Origin: Seribacter sp963934295
GTDB lineage: Bacteria > Verrucomicrobiota > Verrucomicrobiia > Opitutales > Seribacteraceae
DNA length: 64,000 nucleotides
Direction: 5' to 3'
NCBI GenBank assembly: GCA_963934295.1
Contig: CAWVXY010000014.1
Span: 12,801 to 76,800 of the forward strand
Below, one piece after another: positions 7,997 through 16,970 of the stretch. The stretch's first letter is position 1; every line of letters starts with the position of its first letter. A program made the position numbers and the translations under genes. A model generated the notes under the pieces. That model was not told the DNA's origin, did not search any database, and saw only the letters and a list, made by a program, of their open reading frames with translations.

Positions 7997-9577
7997 ATGA
8001 TCCAGAATAGAATCCAATTTTCGCCTTCTTTGTTTTTTAGTTTTCTTGTTTTTCTTGGAGTATTTAATTCTTTCCTATTCGGTCAGCATGACCGTGAACG
8101 AAATGCCTTTCGTTACTTAGCAGAGGATAAAGTGGAAAAAGCCTACCATGAATTAAAGAACGGAAAGAAGCACACCGATCCGGCGGAAAAAGGATTTATT
8201 TCCACCCTCTGTCTCTTGCGGGAAGGAAAAGTGGAAAAAGCTTTGGAGTCTGCACAGGATGCAGTCAGACTGGGCCTTCCTTTTGAACGCCTTTTGGCAG
8301 AACCTAGGGAATGGTTGGCCCCGCTCCGTGAGCATCCGGATTTTAAAAAGTGGAAAATAAAAGTTTCCCCATCTCCTATATTACATGGACCTATGTTGGG
8401 CCGGATTACGGATACGAGTGCAAGTTTTTGGTTCCGTACGGATGGGGCTCATGAAGTGGCAGTTCAAATTTCCGGCCATTCAGGGCGTGAATCTATTCGT
8501 ACCAAAAAAGAAAATCGCTTTGTCGGTGTAATTGAACTGGATGGACTGTTACCAGGGACCTATTTTTCCTATCATGTCTTTGTGAATGGGGAGAAATTTG
8601 AGATTCCAGATGTGGACTTTGGTTTTCGCACTTATCCACAACCCGATGAAGAATCTAAGTTTACCTTGGCTTTTGGTGGATGTTCAGGATTTGTTCCTGA
8701 GTATGAAAACGCCTGGGAATTAATTGCAAGACATGAACCCCGTGCCATGCTGATGTTAGGGGATAATGTTTACATTGACGACCCGGAGGATGTTAAGTGG
8801 ACAGGTAATTACTGTTATTCCCGCAGGCATTCCCGTCCGGAATGGAGAAAGTTAGTGGCCGGCACTTCAATGCACGCGATTTATGATGACCATGATTTTG
8901 GAACCGATGACTGTGTGCCTGGTTCATTGGTTAATCAGCCAGCCTGGAAAAAACCAGTGCTTGCCAATTTTACCCGAAACTGGAACAACCCGGCTATGGG
9001 TGGGGGAGTCAAGAACCCAGGGTGTTGGCATAGCTTTACTTTAGGCAAGGTCGAGATTATCATGCTGGACTGTCGTTATTATCGGGATAGGCAAAAAAAG
9101 TCTATGCTGGGTCCTGTACAGAAGAGATGGCTCAAGGAAACCCTGAGGAATTCAACTTCAGTTTTTAAGATAATCGCTTCTTCTGTTCCCTTTTCCAAAG
9201 GGATTAAGCCCGGAAGTAAAGATCCTTGGGATGGATATCCTGATGAGCGTGAGGAAATTTTTTCTTTTATTGAATCAGAAAAAATTGGAGGTGTTTTTCT
9301 GATTGCTGCGGATCGGCACAGAATTGACCTCCGCCGGACAGACCGTCCTCAAGGATATGATTTATTTGAATTCGTAAGTGGTCGACTGACGAATCGGCAT
9401 GTGCACCCGGTGGTTAAGACAGATGGATTAATTTGGGGGTACAATGACACCTGTGGGTATTGCCTCATTCAAATCAATACTCGCAAGAAAGACCCGTCTT
9501 TAGTGTTGGAAGCTTATGACCTGAATGGGAAAAAAATATTCACTCATATGGTAAAGGCGAGCTCCCTGCAGTTTTGA
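7997..9577 (+). CDS. PhoD-like metallophosphatase, exported
   Basis: 526 residues from ATG 7997 (a GTG three codons upstream is also in frame). Signal peptide at residues 8-29 (FSPSLFFSFLVFLGVFNSFL). Residues about 33-120 form a helical, TPR-like N-terminal extension (KVEKAYHELKNGKK; EGKVEKALESAQDAVRLG). Residues about 125-215 are a fibronectin-like PhoD N-domain. The metallophosphatase domain follows with GGCS, LMLGDNVYID (GDN at 255-257), YDDHDFGTDD (297-305) and a later AADRHR. This is the alkaline phosphatase D family, active on phosphomono- or diesters in the periplasm. The TPR-like extension is unusual for PhoD. Its stop is 2 nt from the stop of the convergent PIG-L gene. Confidence 0.85.
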   Translation: MIQNRIQFSPSLFFSFLVFLGVFNSFLFGQHDRERNAFRYLAEDKVEKAYHELKNGKKHTDPAEKGFISTLCLLREGKVEKALESAQDAVRLGLPFERLLAEPREWLAPLREHPDFKKWKIKVSPSPILHGPMLGRITDTSASFWFRTDGAHEVAVQISGHSGRESIRTKKENRFVGVIELDGLLPGTYFSYHVFVNGEKFEIPDVDFGFRTYPQPDEESKFTLAFGGCSGFVPEYENAWELIARHEPRAMLMLGDNVYIDDPEDVKWTGNYCYSRRHSRPEWRKLVAGTSMHAIYDDHDFGTDDCVPGSLVNQPAWKKPVLANFTRNWNNPAMGGGVKNPGCWHSFTLGKVEIIMLDCRYYRDRQKKSMLGPVQKRWLKETLRNSTSVFKIIASSVPFSKGIKPGSKDPWDGYPDEREEIFSFIESEKIGGVFLIAADRHRIDLRRTDRPQGYDLFEFVSGRLTNRHVHPVVKTDGLIWGYNDTCGYCLIQINTRKKDPSLVLEAYDLNGKKIFTHMVKASSLQF

Positions 9578-9579
9578 TT

Positions 9580-10455
9580 TCAGTTTTTTTCCGAAAATAA
9601 AGCCCCACTACTATTATCAGAGCAGGGTAACATACGACCACCTTCCCAGGCAGGAATAATGTTGGCGTCTCTCCAGCGACTTACCCGATAGAGGGTGGCA
9701 AAGTCAAAGTCGGGTGCCTTTCCACCCTGACCACCAATTACTTCTGCTCCTCTTCTCACATTATCCTGCATCCATGATGGCATGCGTAGATGGAAAGGAT
9801 TTCTTTTTAATTCACCTTCATGATGTGAGAGTGCAGCAAGTAAGTCAGCAACTTCCCGGGTGGTGCTTTCAACCAAAAGGTTGGGTTTTGGCATTTGGCC
9901 CCAATACTCAGTTTCGATCAGAAAAGGAAAGAAATTATCCGTTTTCTTAAGCGCATCAAGCGTGAGCATGTGCACCCCCAAATGAGTTTTATTCCAATCA
10001 TGTGAATTAGGGAAAAAAATTGCAGTTGGATTCCATTTTTTAATTACCTGAACTAAATGATTTGTCATTATGTCCCAGTTTTCAGGACTTTTTTGTCTTG
10101 AATTAACCGTAACTTTTTCCAGTCCTTGATCTCCCATTTGTTGCAATTCAAAACCAATCCAATTGCAGGCCCGTTCTAATTCGCAAAGCCTTTCTGTTCT
10201 TCTGTCCATATTACTTCCGAGAGTAATTGCCACATTAACGATCCGAAATTCGGCCTCTCTCATCAAGCGCAATGGAAGTCCACCCATTATGCATTCATCA
10301 TCAGGATGGGGAGACATAATTAGAGCGATAGGTGCATCATTTTCCCGGATACGCGGATCTTGCAAAGGTGCAATGTTACCATACGGGAGGCTTTTACCCG
10401 ACTCCGTAATTTTTTTAAAGCTTTCTGCATAGGAAAGATAAGGATTTTCAGTCAT
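9580..10455 (-). CDS. PIG-L/LmbE family N-acetylglucosaminyl deacetylase
   Basis: 291 residues from the ATG at 10455 (an upstream in-frame TTG would add nine residues). The signature SPHPDDE spans residues 48-54 (H50, D52, D53) and supplies the zinc ligands and general base. The third metal ligand is in NSHDWNKTHLGVH (H152, H158, H162). Such enzymes remove N-acetyl groups from GlcNAc-containing or related amides. There is no signal peptide. The N-terminal 40 residues (ENPYLSYAESFKKITESGKSL) resemble the extension found when the domain is associated with glucosamine-6-phosphate deaminase, hinting at amino-sugar catabolism. Convergent with the PhoD-like gene. Confidence 0.85.
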   Translation of the reverse strand: MTENPYLSYAESFKKITESGKSLPYGNIAPLQDPRIRENDAPIALIMSPHPDDECIMGGLPLRLMREAEFRIVNVAITLGSNMDRRTERLCELERACNWIGFELQQMGDQGLEKVTVNSRQKSPENWDIMTNHLVQVIKKWNPTAIFFPNSHDWNKTHLGVHMLTLDALKKTDNFFPFLIETEYWGQMPKPNLLVESTTREVADLLAALSHHEGELKRNPFHLRMPSWMQDNVRRGAEVIGGQGGKAPDFDFATLYRVSRWRDANIIPAWEGGRMLPCSDNSSGALFSEKN

Positions 10456-10672
10456 TCGTAATTTGATCGGAGTGGTGAGCAATTATGATAGTAATTCTTC
10501 TACCAAGAAACTGTTTTATAATCAAGGATTCAAGAATAAGAGTAACTCGATTTAAAATTACTAATTTTTATAATTAAGGATTATTGCAATACCCAAGAAA
10601 AATAAGTAATTGATATAGGTCTTTCTTGTGTAATTAAGTTTGAAAAAGTATAATAAGAATTCCCATTTATTT

Positions 10673-13600
10673 ATGATCAGAATAAATTTAGCATTTCTTT
10701 TGTTTTCGGTGTCTTTTGCAATCGGTAAGCCGGCATCTTTGACTCTTGCCGACATGCCTGAACTGTCTAATAAATCTTCGCCTTTCAGGGGTAAAATTCT
10801 TCACCCAGGGTATGAAGGTTATACTTGGGTTAGTTACCCTCATGTGGAAAATTCGGCCAGCCTGGATGTCGATCCGAAGGGTAGGGTTTTTGTAGCCGAA
10901 GCAAATCGTTTTAAATTTGGAGTTCAGGACCTCCGGGGTGCCCGGTATATGATTGCTCGAGATTTTCAATCTCGAACTCTTGAGGATCGGCAAAAGTTGT
11001 ACGAGGATTTTTCGAACGAAATTCCTATGTCTTGGTATACGGATGTTGCTGACCGATTAATCAGGTTGGAGGATAAGGATGGAAATGGTGTGGCTGATAT
11101 TCGAACGGTTTTTTCTGCCGATTTTAATGAAACCCTAGATGGAATTGCTTTTTCTGTTTTGGCCGAGCGGGATGCGGTATATTTTACCTGCATACCAGCA
11201 CTGAGGAGACTGACTGATACAAACGATGACGGCATTGCCGACACGAACGAAAAAATTGTCAATGGATTTGGCGTTCGTATCTCCTTCACCGGTCATGATT
11301 TACATGGTATTGTTAGAGGACCTGACGGTCGGCTCTATTTTTCAGTTGGTGATCGAGGTTTTCATGTTACCGATTCATCCGGGCAGATACATACTGCTTC
11401 AGGAAGAGGGGCGATCTTTCGTTGTGAGTCGAATGGAAGCAATTTTGAAGTGGTGGCACATGGATTAAGAAATCCTCAGGAAATTGCCTTCGATCAATTC
11501 GGTAATCTTTTCACTTTTGATAATACAGGAGATATTGGAGATGAAGCCCGCATTGTTTATGTTTTGGAAAATTCAGATTCTGGATGGGATATGTCTCATC
11601 AGTCAGCTCATCAATATGTAAAAGATTTGGATTGGGGAGATTTTCATATCAAAAAATCTGTTTGGGTCGGAGAAAAAATGTTTGAGACCTTTTCCGAAGA
11701 ACAACCTCAATGGGTTTATCCGCCAGTGGGATATCTGGGACATGGTCCGTCCGGAGTTGCCTGGGTGACTGGTGAAGCTTTACCCAAGGACTTGCAGGAA
11801 AGTTTTTTGGTTACCAATTACCGGGGCTCGGCTTCCAGGTGCGAAGTGATTGTGGCAAGAATGAAGGATAAAGGAGCAGGCTTCGCATTGAAGGATCAAA
11901 AAATTCTTTTGAATAATGTTGGTATAGCTGATGTTGCCCAAGGTTATGATGGAAATCTTTATTTTGCCGATTTTGGAGGTGGGTGGTCAGTTAATACCAA
12001 CGGTTCAATTCAGGTTATCCGACCATCTGATAAAAAACTTCAGGAAAAAGGTAAAGCCCTCGCACAACTCATGGCGGATGGTTTCGACCATCGTTCCTTG
12101 GTTGAATTAGCCGGATTTTTAGAACATTCAGATCAAAGAGTTCGTCAATCATCTCAGTTTGCCATGGTTAAAAAGGGCGAAGATGCCATTTCAAAATTTA
12201 ATAGTATTTTGGAGGACAAAAAATATTCTCTTTATGCAAAGCTGCATTCTATTTGGGGGTTGGGTCAATTAGCGAGGAAAGGTCATTCCGAATTGGTGTC
12301 ACCGATAATTGAAAGCTTATTTGATCATAAGGATGACGAAGTCCGTGCCAATGCGGCCAAGGTGGTTGGGAATGCGGGGCTAGGTCCATTAGTTGATTCT
12401 TTGGTTGTCCTTCTTACCGATTCATCTCCGCGGGTTATTTCAATGGCAGCCATTTCTCTCGGTCGGGTGGGGGGAAAGTCGGATCCAACGCTAATGTCTG
12501 CAATCTTAGAAGCGGTCGAGCAAAATAAGGGCGGAGATTTTGATCCAGTACTTAGGCATTCTTTTGTATCTGCCTTGGATCGCCTTGCCACGCCTGAACA
12601 AATTATTTCCCTTGCTCAATCAGAGTCCGAGGAACAACGACTGACTGCGGTTATTCTTCTTCGTCGATGGGGAAACAGTGCATTAATGACATTTCTAGAT
12701 GATAAAAGTAGCGATGTGCGTATAGAAGCAATTCGGGCGATTTATGATACCATTGCTCTTGATGGATTGGCTGGGAAGAAGTTGGCTTTAGTTGATCCGA
12801 GTGAGTATCCATTTTATATCCAATATCGAATTGTCGCTTCAAATTTCAGAATAGGCACGGATGAATCCGCAAAGAGATTACTCGAGTTTTGTTCGAATGC
12901 TAAAATAGAAAAAGAAATTCGAGCATTTGCCCTTCAAGGATTGTTACGGTGGGGAATGAAATTAGACACAGATCCAGTGCTTGGGCATTATCGGCCTATG
13001 CCCGCAATTTCTTCTTCTATGAGTAACCTGACACAGGTACTCGGAGAAGATTTAAGGAACTTTATTTTGGAGGAAAATGATCCATCCCTCCTTTCTTTGG
13101 CTACCAATCTCGCCCAAAAGGCCGGTCTTTCTATAGACATTGAAATTTTAAGAAAGCAAATTAGGGACGAAAACCTCGACCCACAAGTCCGAGTCGCAAA
13201 TTTGCGAAGTATGGCTGAATTGGAAATTGATGAAGACAATGAGCTCCTTATGAACCTGCTAGCGGATGAGAGTGAAGAGGTTCGGGCATCTGCATTTGAA
13301 TTTTGTCTGAATAGAAACCTGCCTGATATGAACAAATTATGCATGGAGGCCATTCAGAAAGATTCCCTTTTGGTCGCTCGGAAAATCCTTGAGAAATTAG
13401 TAGCTCAACAGCCAGATACTATGATTGCATTATGGCAAAAAAGAGAATTGGAACTACGACCTGAACTATGGCTGGATCTATATCACTACCTCTCTCAGAA
13501 CGACCATGCAGAATCGAAAAAGGTCGCTGCCACATATGCTGCGGGAGATCCCGGTCGGGTGCATGCCTTAAGTATTTTTGGTGGAGACGATTTGCGTGGG

Positions 13601-14056
13601 GACAAAGTCTTCAGAAATCAGGGTGCATGTATGCAATGTCATCAAATTGATAAAGAGGGTGGTTTGCAAGGGCCTCCCTTGTCTCTGGTGGGAGATCGAT
13701 TGAATTCCGATAAATTACTCGAGTCTCTGGTTAATCCGAGTGCGGAAATCTCTCCCGGGTATGGGCTATCAAGTGTGAGTACAAAAGCCGGAATCACCTT
13801 GGTTGGAAGAATAGCCGAAAAAGCTGAAGATAACAGTTCCATGTTGTTGATCTCTCCGGACGGAAAGGAGACTCAACTGAAACAGGATGAAGTTCTCTCA
13901 GTCTCACCCCCTGTTTCTGCGATGCCTCCCCTTGGGCTGACATTATCCCCCTTTGACCTAAGAGATTTAATTGCCTTTTTGAAATCGAGAAACAAAAAAG
14001 ATCTCATTGCCGCGAAAGATAAGAAGAAAGCTTCTTCCAATCACGGCAAGGAGTAG
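10673..14056 (+). CDS. Giant PVC-type propeller-HEAT-cytochrome c protein
   Basis: 1127 residues from the ATG at 10673; a TTG 33 nt earlier is in frame, but the ATG begins the signal peptide MIRINLAFLLFSVSFAIGK. Domain order: a beta-propeller of the TIGR02604/DUF7133 membrane-bound-dehydrogenase type (about 40-450, with DKDGNGVAD and DTNDDGIADTNEK, calcium-like D-rich loops), HEAT repeats (about 470-900, e.g. KDDEVRANAAKVVGNAGLG), and a C-terminal Planctomycete-type heme domain with C986-MQ-C989-H (GACMQCHQIDKEGG). The family is very common in PVC bacteria and is thought to be a periplasmic redox enzyme, with substrate unknown. Its stop lies 1 nt from that of the convergent phosphatase gene. 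Confidence 0.85.
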   Translation: MIRINLAFLLFSVSFAIGKPASLTLADMPELSNKSSPFRGKILHPGYEGYTWVSYPHVENSASLDVDPKGRVFVAEANRFKFGVQDLRGARYMIARDFQSRTLEDRQKLYEDFSNEIPMSWYTDVADRLIRLEDKDGNGVADIRTVFSADFNETLDGIAFSVLAERDAVYFTCIPALRRLTDTNDDGIADTNEKIVNGFGVRISFTGHDLHGIVRGPDGRLYFSVGDRGFHVTDSSGQIHTASGRGAIFRCESNGSNFEVVAHGLRNPQEIAFDQFGNLFTFDNTGDIGDEARIVYVLENSDSGWDMSHQSAHQYVKDLDWGDFHIKKSVWVGEKMFETFSEEQPQWVYPPVGYLGHGPSGVAWVTGEALPKDLQESFLVTNYRGSASRCEVIVARMKDKGAGFALKDQKILLNNVGIADVAQGYDGNLYFADFGGGWSVNTNGSIQVIRPSDKKLQEKGKALAQLMADGFDHRSLVELAGFLEHSDQRVRQSSQFAMVKKGEDAISKFNSILEDKKYSLYAKLHSIWGLGQLARKGHSELVSPIIESLFDHKDDEVRANAAKVVGNAGLGPLVDSLVVLLTDSSPRVISMAAISLGRVGGKSDPTLMSAILEAVEQNKGGDFDPVLRHSFVSALDRLATPEQIISLAQSESEEQRLTAVILLRRWGNSALMTFLDDKSSDVRIEAIRAIYDTIALDGLAGKKLALVDPSEYPFYIQYRIVASNFRIGTDESAKRLLEFCSNAKIEKEIRAFALQGLLRWGMKLDTDPVLGHYRPMPAISSSMSNLTQVLGEDLRNFILEENDPSLLSLATNLAQKAGLSIDIEILRKQIRDENLDPQVRVANLRSMAELEIDEDNELLMNLLADESEEVRASAFEFCLNRNLPDMNKLCMEAIQKDSLLVARKILEKLVAQQPDTMIALWQKRELELRPELWLDLYHYLSQNDHAESKKVAATYAAGDPGRVHALSIFGGDDLRGDKVFRNQGACMQCHQIDKEGGLQGPPLSLVGDRLNSDKLLESLVNPSAEISPGYGLSSVSTKAGITLVGRIAEKAEDNSSMLLISPDGKETQLKQDEVLSVSPPVSAMPPLGLTLSPFDLRDLIAFLKSRNKKDLIAAKDKKKASSNHGKE

Positions 14057-14057
14057 T

Positions 14058-15986
14058 TTAAATCGACGCCTTCACATTCCCTGCATCCATCCGTTTTTTC
14101 TTGGATTCGATTTCCCTTGAAATAATTTTGGTTGGTGAATTTGCTCCCGCCTTAATCGTGAATTTCCCGGTGGAATAAACTTTTGGTTGGAAGGATTTCC
14201 CTTGAACTCGAATGGTGTAAAGAACTTCACCCCCTTTTTCTTCAATAACTTGTACCACGGGGTTCGGCTTTGAAAAGGTTAGTTTGGGTAACCACCCTTT
14301 TATTTTCCTGCCATCATTCTGAGCCGATTTAAAAGTGACTGGCCATCCAGCGAACTGAGCCTGGTCACCATCGGAAACCTTAGAGAACCTGGGCCAGCAT
14401 TCAAAGGTTACGCTTCGAACTTTTTTGTTAAATCGTGCAACCCCAAATCCGTCCGCCCGTTTGAGTTCGTTGCTCCGGTCTTCGGGATTGGCATAGGCGT
14501 GCATAGTTATCTTGTTACCCAGTCCGTCTTCAAAATCCCCGGTCCAGGGGAGAGGAGAATTCGGAATGGGTCGGGGACCGGGTTTTTCATCCACCGGTTT
14601 CCACCATCTTCCGTAGATTGTGTTGACGATAGCCGGACTGGTAAAGGCAAAGGGACCATCACGATGTGATTCAATTCCGTGCTGAACCACTACGCCTAGA
14701 TGCTGATCTCCACATAGATGGGTGGCCATGGCTTTTCGTAGTTCATGCAATGCTTTATTCCGACCTTTTTGGGGCCAGGCATTACTGTCGAGGTCGGCGA
14801 GGAGGCGGCTGTTCGGATTTCCATGAATATGAACCGCACCACAGAATGCGGTGGCGGAAAGTGCGGCTTTCATTTGGGCACCTTCCCAATCCTGACTCCA
14901 GTTGGAGAGAAAATCGAGCTGACGGTCTCCCAGAAGGACCAAGCCATCCAGATTAACGGCATTCCGGTTATAAGCGGGATCATTAATATGATCGGGGCGG
15001 GGGCCCATTTTAGGTATCTTGCCTGCGGGTCCGGTTTTGAATTTACGGTCTTCCAAAATCGCAAAATCAATCCCACCTACTCGTAAACGGGTAAAGTAAA
15101 CTTCCAGCCCTCTTTTTACCTTTTTAGGATCAACCGGATCGGGTAAGTGCCAGGTTTGCTGACGTTGAACCATATTGACATAGGGAATCGGGTAGAAATA
15201 ACCACCGCTGTTTCCTGCGGGCGAAGTGGCGACAATTCCACTTTCTCCCCATAGGTTGGCCTGCCCCACATCATGGTCGTCCGGAATGGTTACGGTGGGT
15301 CGGTCTTTGATGAGATCCCTGAACTGCAGACCAAATTCGATCCAGCCCGCAGTGTGTTCCGTATGGTGATAGGTTTGATCACCGGCAAAGAAAAGCATGT
15401 CCGGGTTGATCGCTTTTAGGTTTTCAATAATTTGTGGTCGAGGTCCCTTCGTCCGGCTTGAGTTGCAGGATAGATTTCCAACCACAATGGTGCCCTGATT
15501 GATTGGATCTTTTCGGACGAGCCCTTCAAAAGAAGCTTTCTTACCATGTCTGACCCGGTAGGGTACATTCTTGGTTGAGTCCCAGTTTGAAATCCGAAAA
15601 TGTGCGGTCCATCCGGGATAGGTGATCTTGACCCTGGAAATTTCTTTCCATTCTTTTCCCTGCTTGGTTTCCAATCGGACCTCCCTTGATTCATCTGGCA
15701 TCAGAGGATAAAGCTGTCCGGTCAATTTGAGGGTTCCAGAATCCTGGGTGTACAGGGCAAAAGCAACCACTTCATCTCGGGGAACTTTTAATTCAATTAT
15801 TCTCTTGGGCGGTTTCCCTTTTTTAGATGGGACTTCCGGGGGTCTTGCCCGTTTCCACCATTCTCCGGTGGACAGATGGTCAAGGTTGGGGAACTTCTCT
15901 CCAAATAATTCCTTTGATTCAGGTTCGGCCTGTACAAAGGACAGAAAAGTGGAAAAGCAAAAAAGCGATAATACGAGTATTTTCAT
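14058..15986 (-). CDS. PhoD-like metallophosphatase, exported
   Basis: 642 residues with a signal peptide (MKILVLSLFCFSTFLSFVQA). The metallophosphatase core is visible as VGNLSCNSSR (about 169-178), AGDQTYHH (GDQ at 202-204), IPDDHDVGQANLWG (DDHD at 236-239) and later MATHLCGDQHLGVVVQHG. It is a distant paralogue of the protein at 7997: the same fold, but a longer C-terminal tail (about 540-642) ending in a small beta domain. The N-terminal 150 residues resemble a beta-sandwich (VPRDEVVAFALYTQDSGTLKL). It probably hydrolyses a phosphate ester in the periplasm. It begins 92 nt after the AraC gene on the same strand. Confidence 0.82.
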   Translation of the reverse strand: MKILVLSLFCFSTFLSFVQAEPESKELFGEKFPNLDHLSTGEWWKRARPPEVPSKKGKPPKRIIELKVPRDEVVAFALYTQDSGTLKLTGQLYPLMPDESREVRLETKQGKEWKEISRVKITYPGWTAHFRISNWDSTKNVPYRVRHGKKASFEGLVRKDPINQGTIVVGNLSCNSSRTKGPRPQIIENLKAINPDMLFFAGDQTYHHTEHTAGWIEFGLQFRDLIKDRPTVTIPDDHDVGQANLWGESGIVATSPAGNSGGYFYPIPYVNMVQRQQTWHLPDPVDPKKVKRGLEVYFTRLRVGGIDFAILEDRKFKTGPAGKIPKMGPRPDHINDPAYNRNAVNLDGLVLLGDRQLDFLSNWSQDWEGAQMKAALSATAFCGAVHIHGNPNSRLLADLDSNAWPQKGRNKALHELRKAMATHLCGDQHLGVVVQHGIESHRDGPFAFTSPAIVNTIYGRWWKPVDEKPGPRPIPNSPLPWTGDFEDGLGNKITMHAYANPEDRSNELKRADGFGVARFNKKVRSVTFECWPRFSKVSDGDQAQFAGWPVTFKSAQNDGRKIKGWLPKLTFSKPNPVVQVIEEKGGEVLYTIRVQGKSFQPKVYSTGKFTIKAGANSPTKIISREIESKKKRMDAGNVKASI

Positions 15987-16078
15987 CGCAAAAAAAGAAT
16001 CTAATTAAAGTGTCCTTTCAAGTTTAAAATAGATACCAGTCTCTAATTATTTTTTGATTACTCCTTGTTTTTACTACC

Positions 16079-16891
16079 TTAGAAATTTCCTTCTCTCCAT
16101 TGACGGGGAGATTGACCTACTTTTTTTCGAAACCACCGGGCAAAATAATTGGGATCCGCAAATCCACAATCCCAGGCTATTTTTGAGATGGTAAGGCTTT
16201 CTTTTTTTAATCCTTTATATGATCTTTTCTGTCGAGCTTCATCGAGGAGAATTCCAAGATTGAGAGCTGATTCTCGACGGACTTTTCGATTAAGTGAACT
16301 TAAATCCTCTTCAAGGATTTGGGCAATTTCATTAGGTGCTTTGGGAATAATCGGTAATTCGTTTAGCAATCTTCTTACTCTTTCAGTTACTGGATAGACG
16401 GTTCTATTATTTATGTCTCCCTCATCGAGTTCATTGAAGAGCAGAGAAAATATCTGTAATATTTTTGATGATGCCAAAATACTATGAGCTTTATGTAGAT
16501 CGACGGATTGGATCATCTGATTAAGTATACTTTCTATTTCCGAAAGTCTTACGGGTAATAAAACTTTATTTTTCAGCTTCCAATTTTTAGCCTTATTTTC
16601 TTTAAAATTAATGACCAGTGATAATGGAGGGCTTTTCATGGATTTGATAAATCCATGGGGGGTGCCAGGTGGAAAATATAGTAATGCACCCCTTCTTACC
16701 GGCATGGGTTCGTCATTAAAGGTCTGAATACCCTGTCCTCTTAAATAAAGAAGAAATTGGGAATGTGAATGGGTATGCTCATCAATTAATTCGCTTTTGG
16801 GTGTATGACGATGATGAGCCAGTCGCAAAATAGAATAACCGGGAATGGAAATCCGTAAATCTTCCAAAAAAATAGGTTGAAATTTAATCAT
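16079..16891 (-). CDS. AraC-family transcriptional regulator
   Basis: 270 residues. The N-terminal half is a cupin sensor domain (HRHTPKSELIDEHTHSHSQFLLYLRGQG and LLYFPPGTPHGF in two parts, histidine-rich). The C-terminal 80 residues carry the double helix-turn-helix, including the second helix-turn-helix and signature SKIAWDCGFADPNYFARWF followed by RKKVGQSPRQWR. The gene is divergent from the DapA-like/isomerase/dehydrogenase operon, 79 nt away, the usual arrangement for a regulator activating its neighbours in response to their substrate. That role is inferred from position. The His-rich cupin suggests metal-assisted binding of a carbohydrate ligand. Confidence 0.88.
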   Translation of the reverse strand: MIKFQPIFLEDLRISIPGYSILRLAHHRHTPKSELIDEHTHSHSQFLLYLRGQGIQTFNDEPMPVRRGALLYFPPGTPHGFIKSMKSPPLSLVINFKENKAKNWKLKNKVLLPVRLSEIESILNQMIQSVDLHKAHSILASSKILQIFSLLFNELDEGDINNRTVYPVTERVRRLLNELPIIPKAPNEIAQILEEDLSSLNRKVRRESALNLGILLDEARQKRSYKGLKKESLTISKIAWDCGFADPNYFARWFRKKVGQSPRQWREGNF

Positions 16892-16897
16892 TTATAA

Positions 16898-16914
16898 AGA
16901 CAAATAAAATGTCT
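16898..16914. promoter_or_regulatory. Inverted repeat in divergent promoter region
   Basis: The 79-nt gap between the AraC gene and the operon at 16971 (16892-16970) contains AGACA, seven A/T bases, then TGTCT, a symmetric 17-bp site only 7 nt from the regulator's start codon. It could be the regulator's operator, although AraC proteins more often bind direct repeats. I see no convincing -35/-10 pair in this gap. Confidence 0.25.
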
Positions 16915-16970
16915 GAATAATGCTAATTATGCAAGTTCTGTCCTAACGGTATGGGCGATTAGCTGATAGA

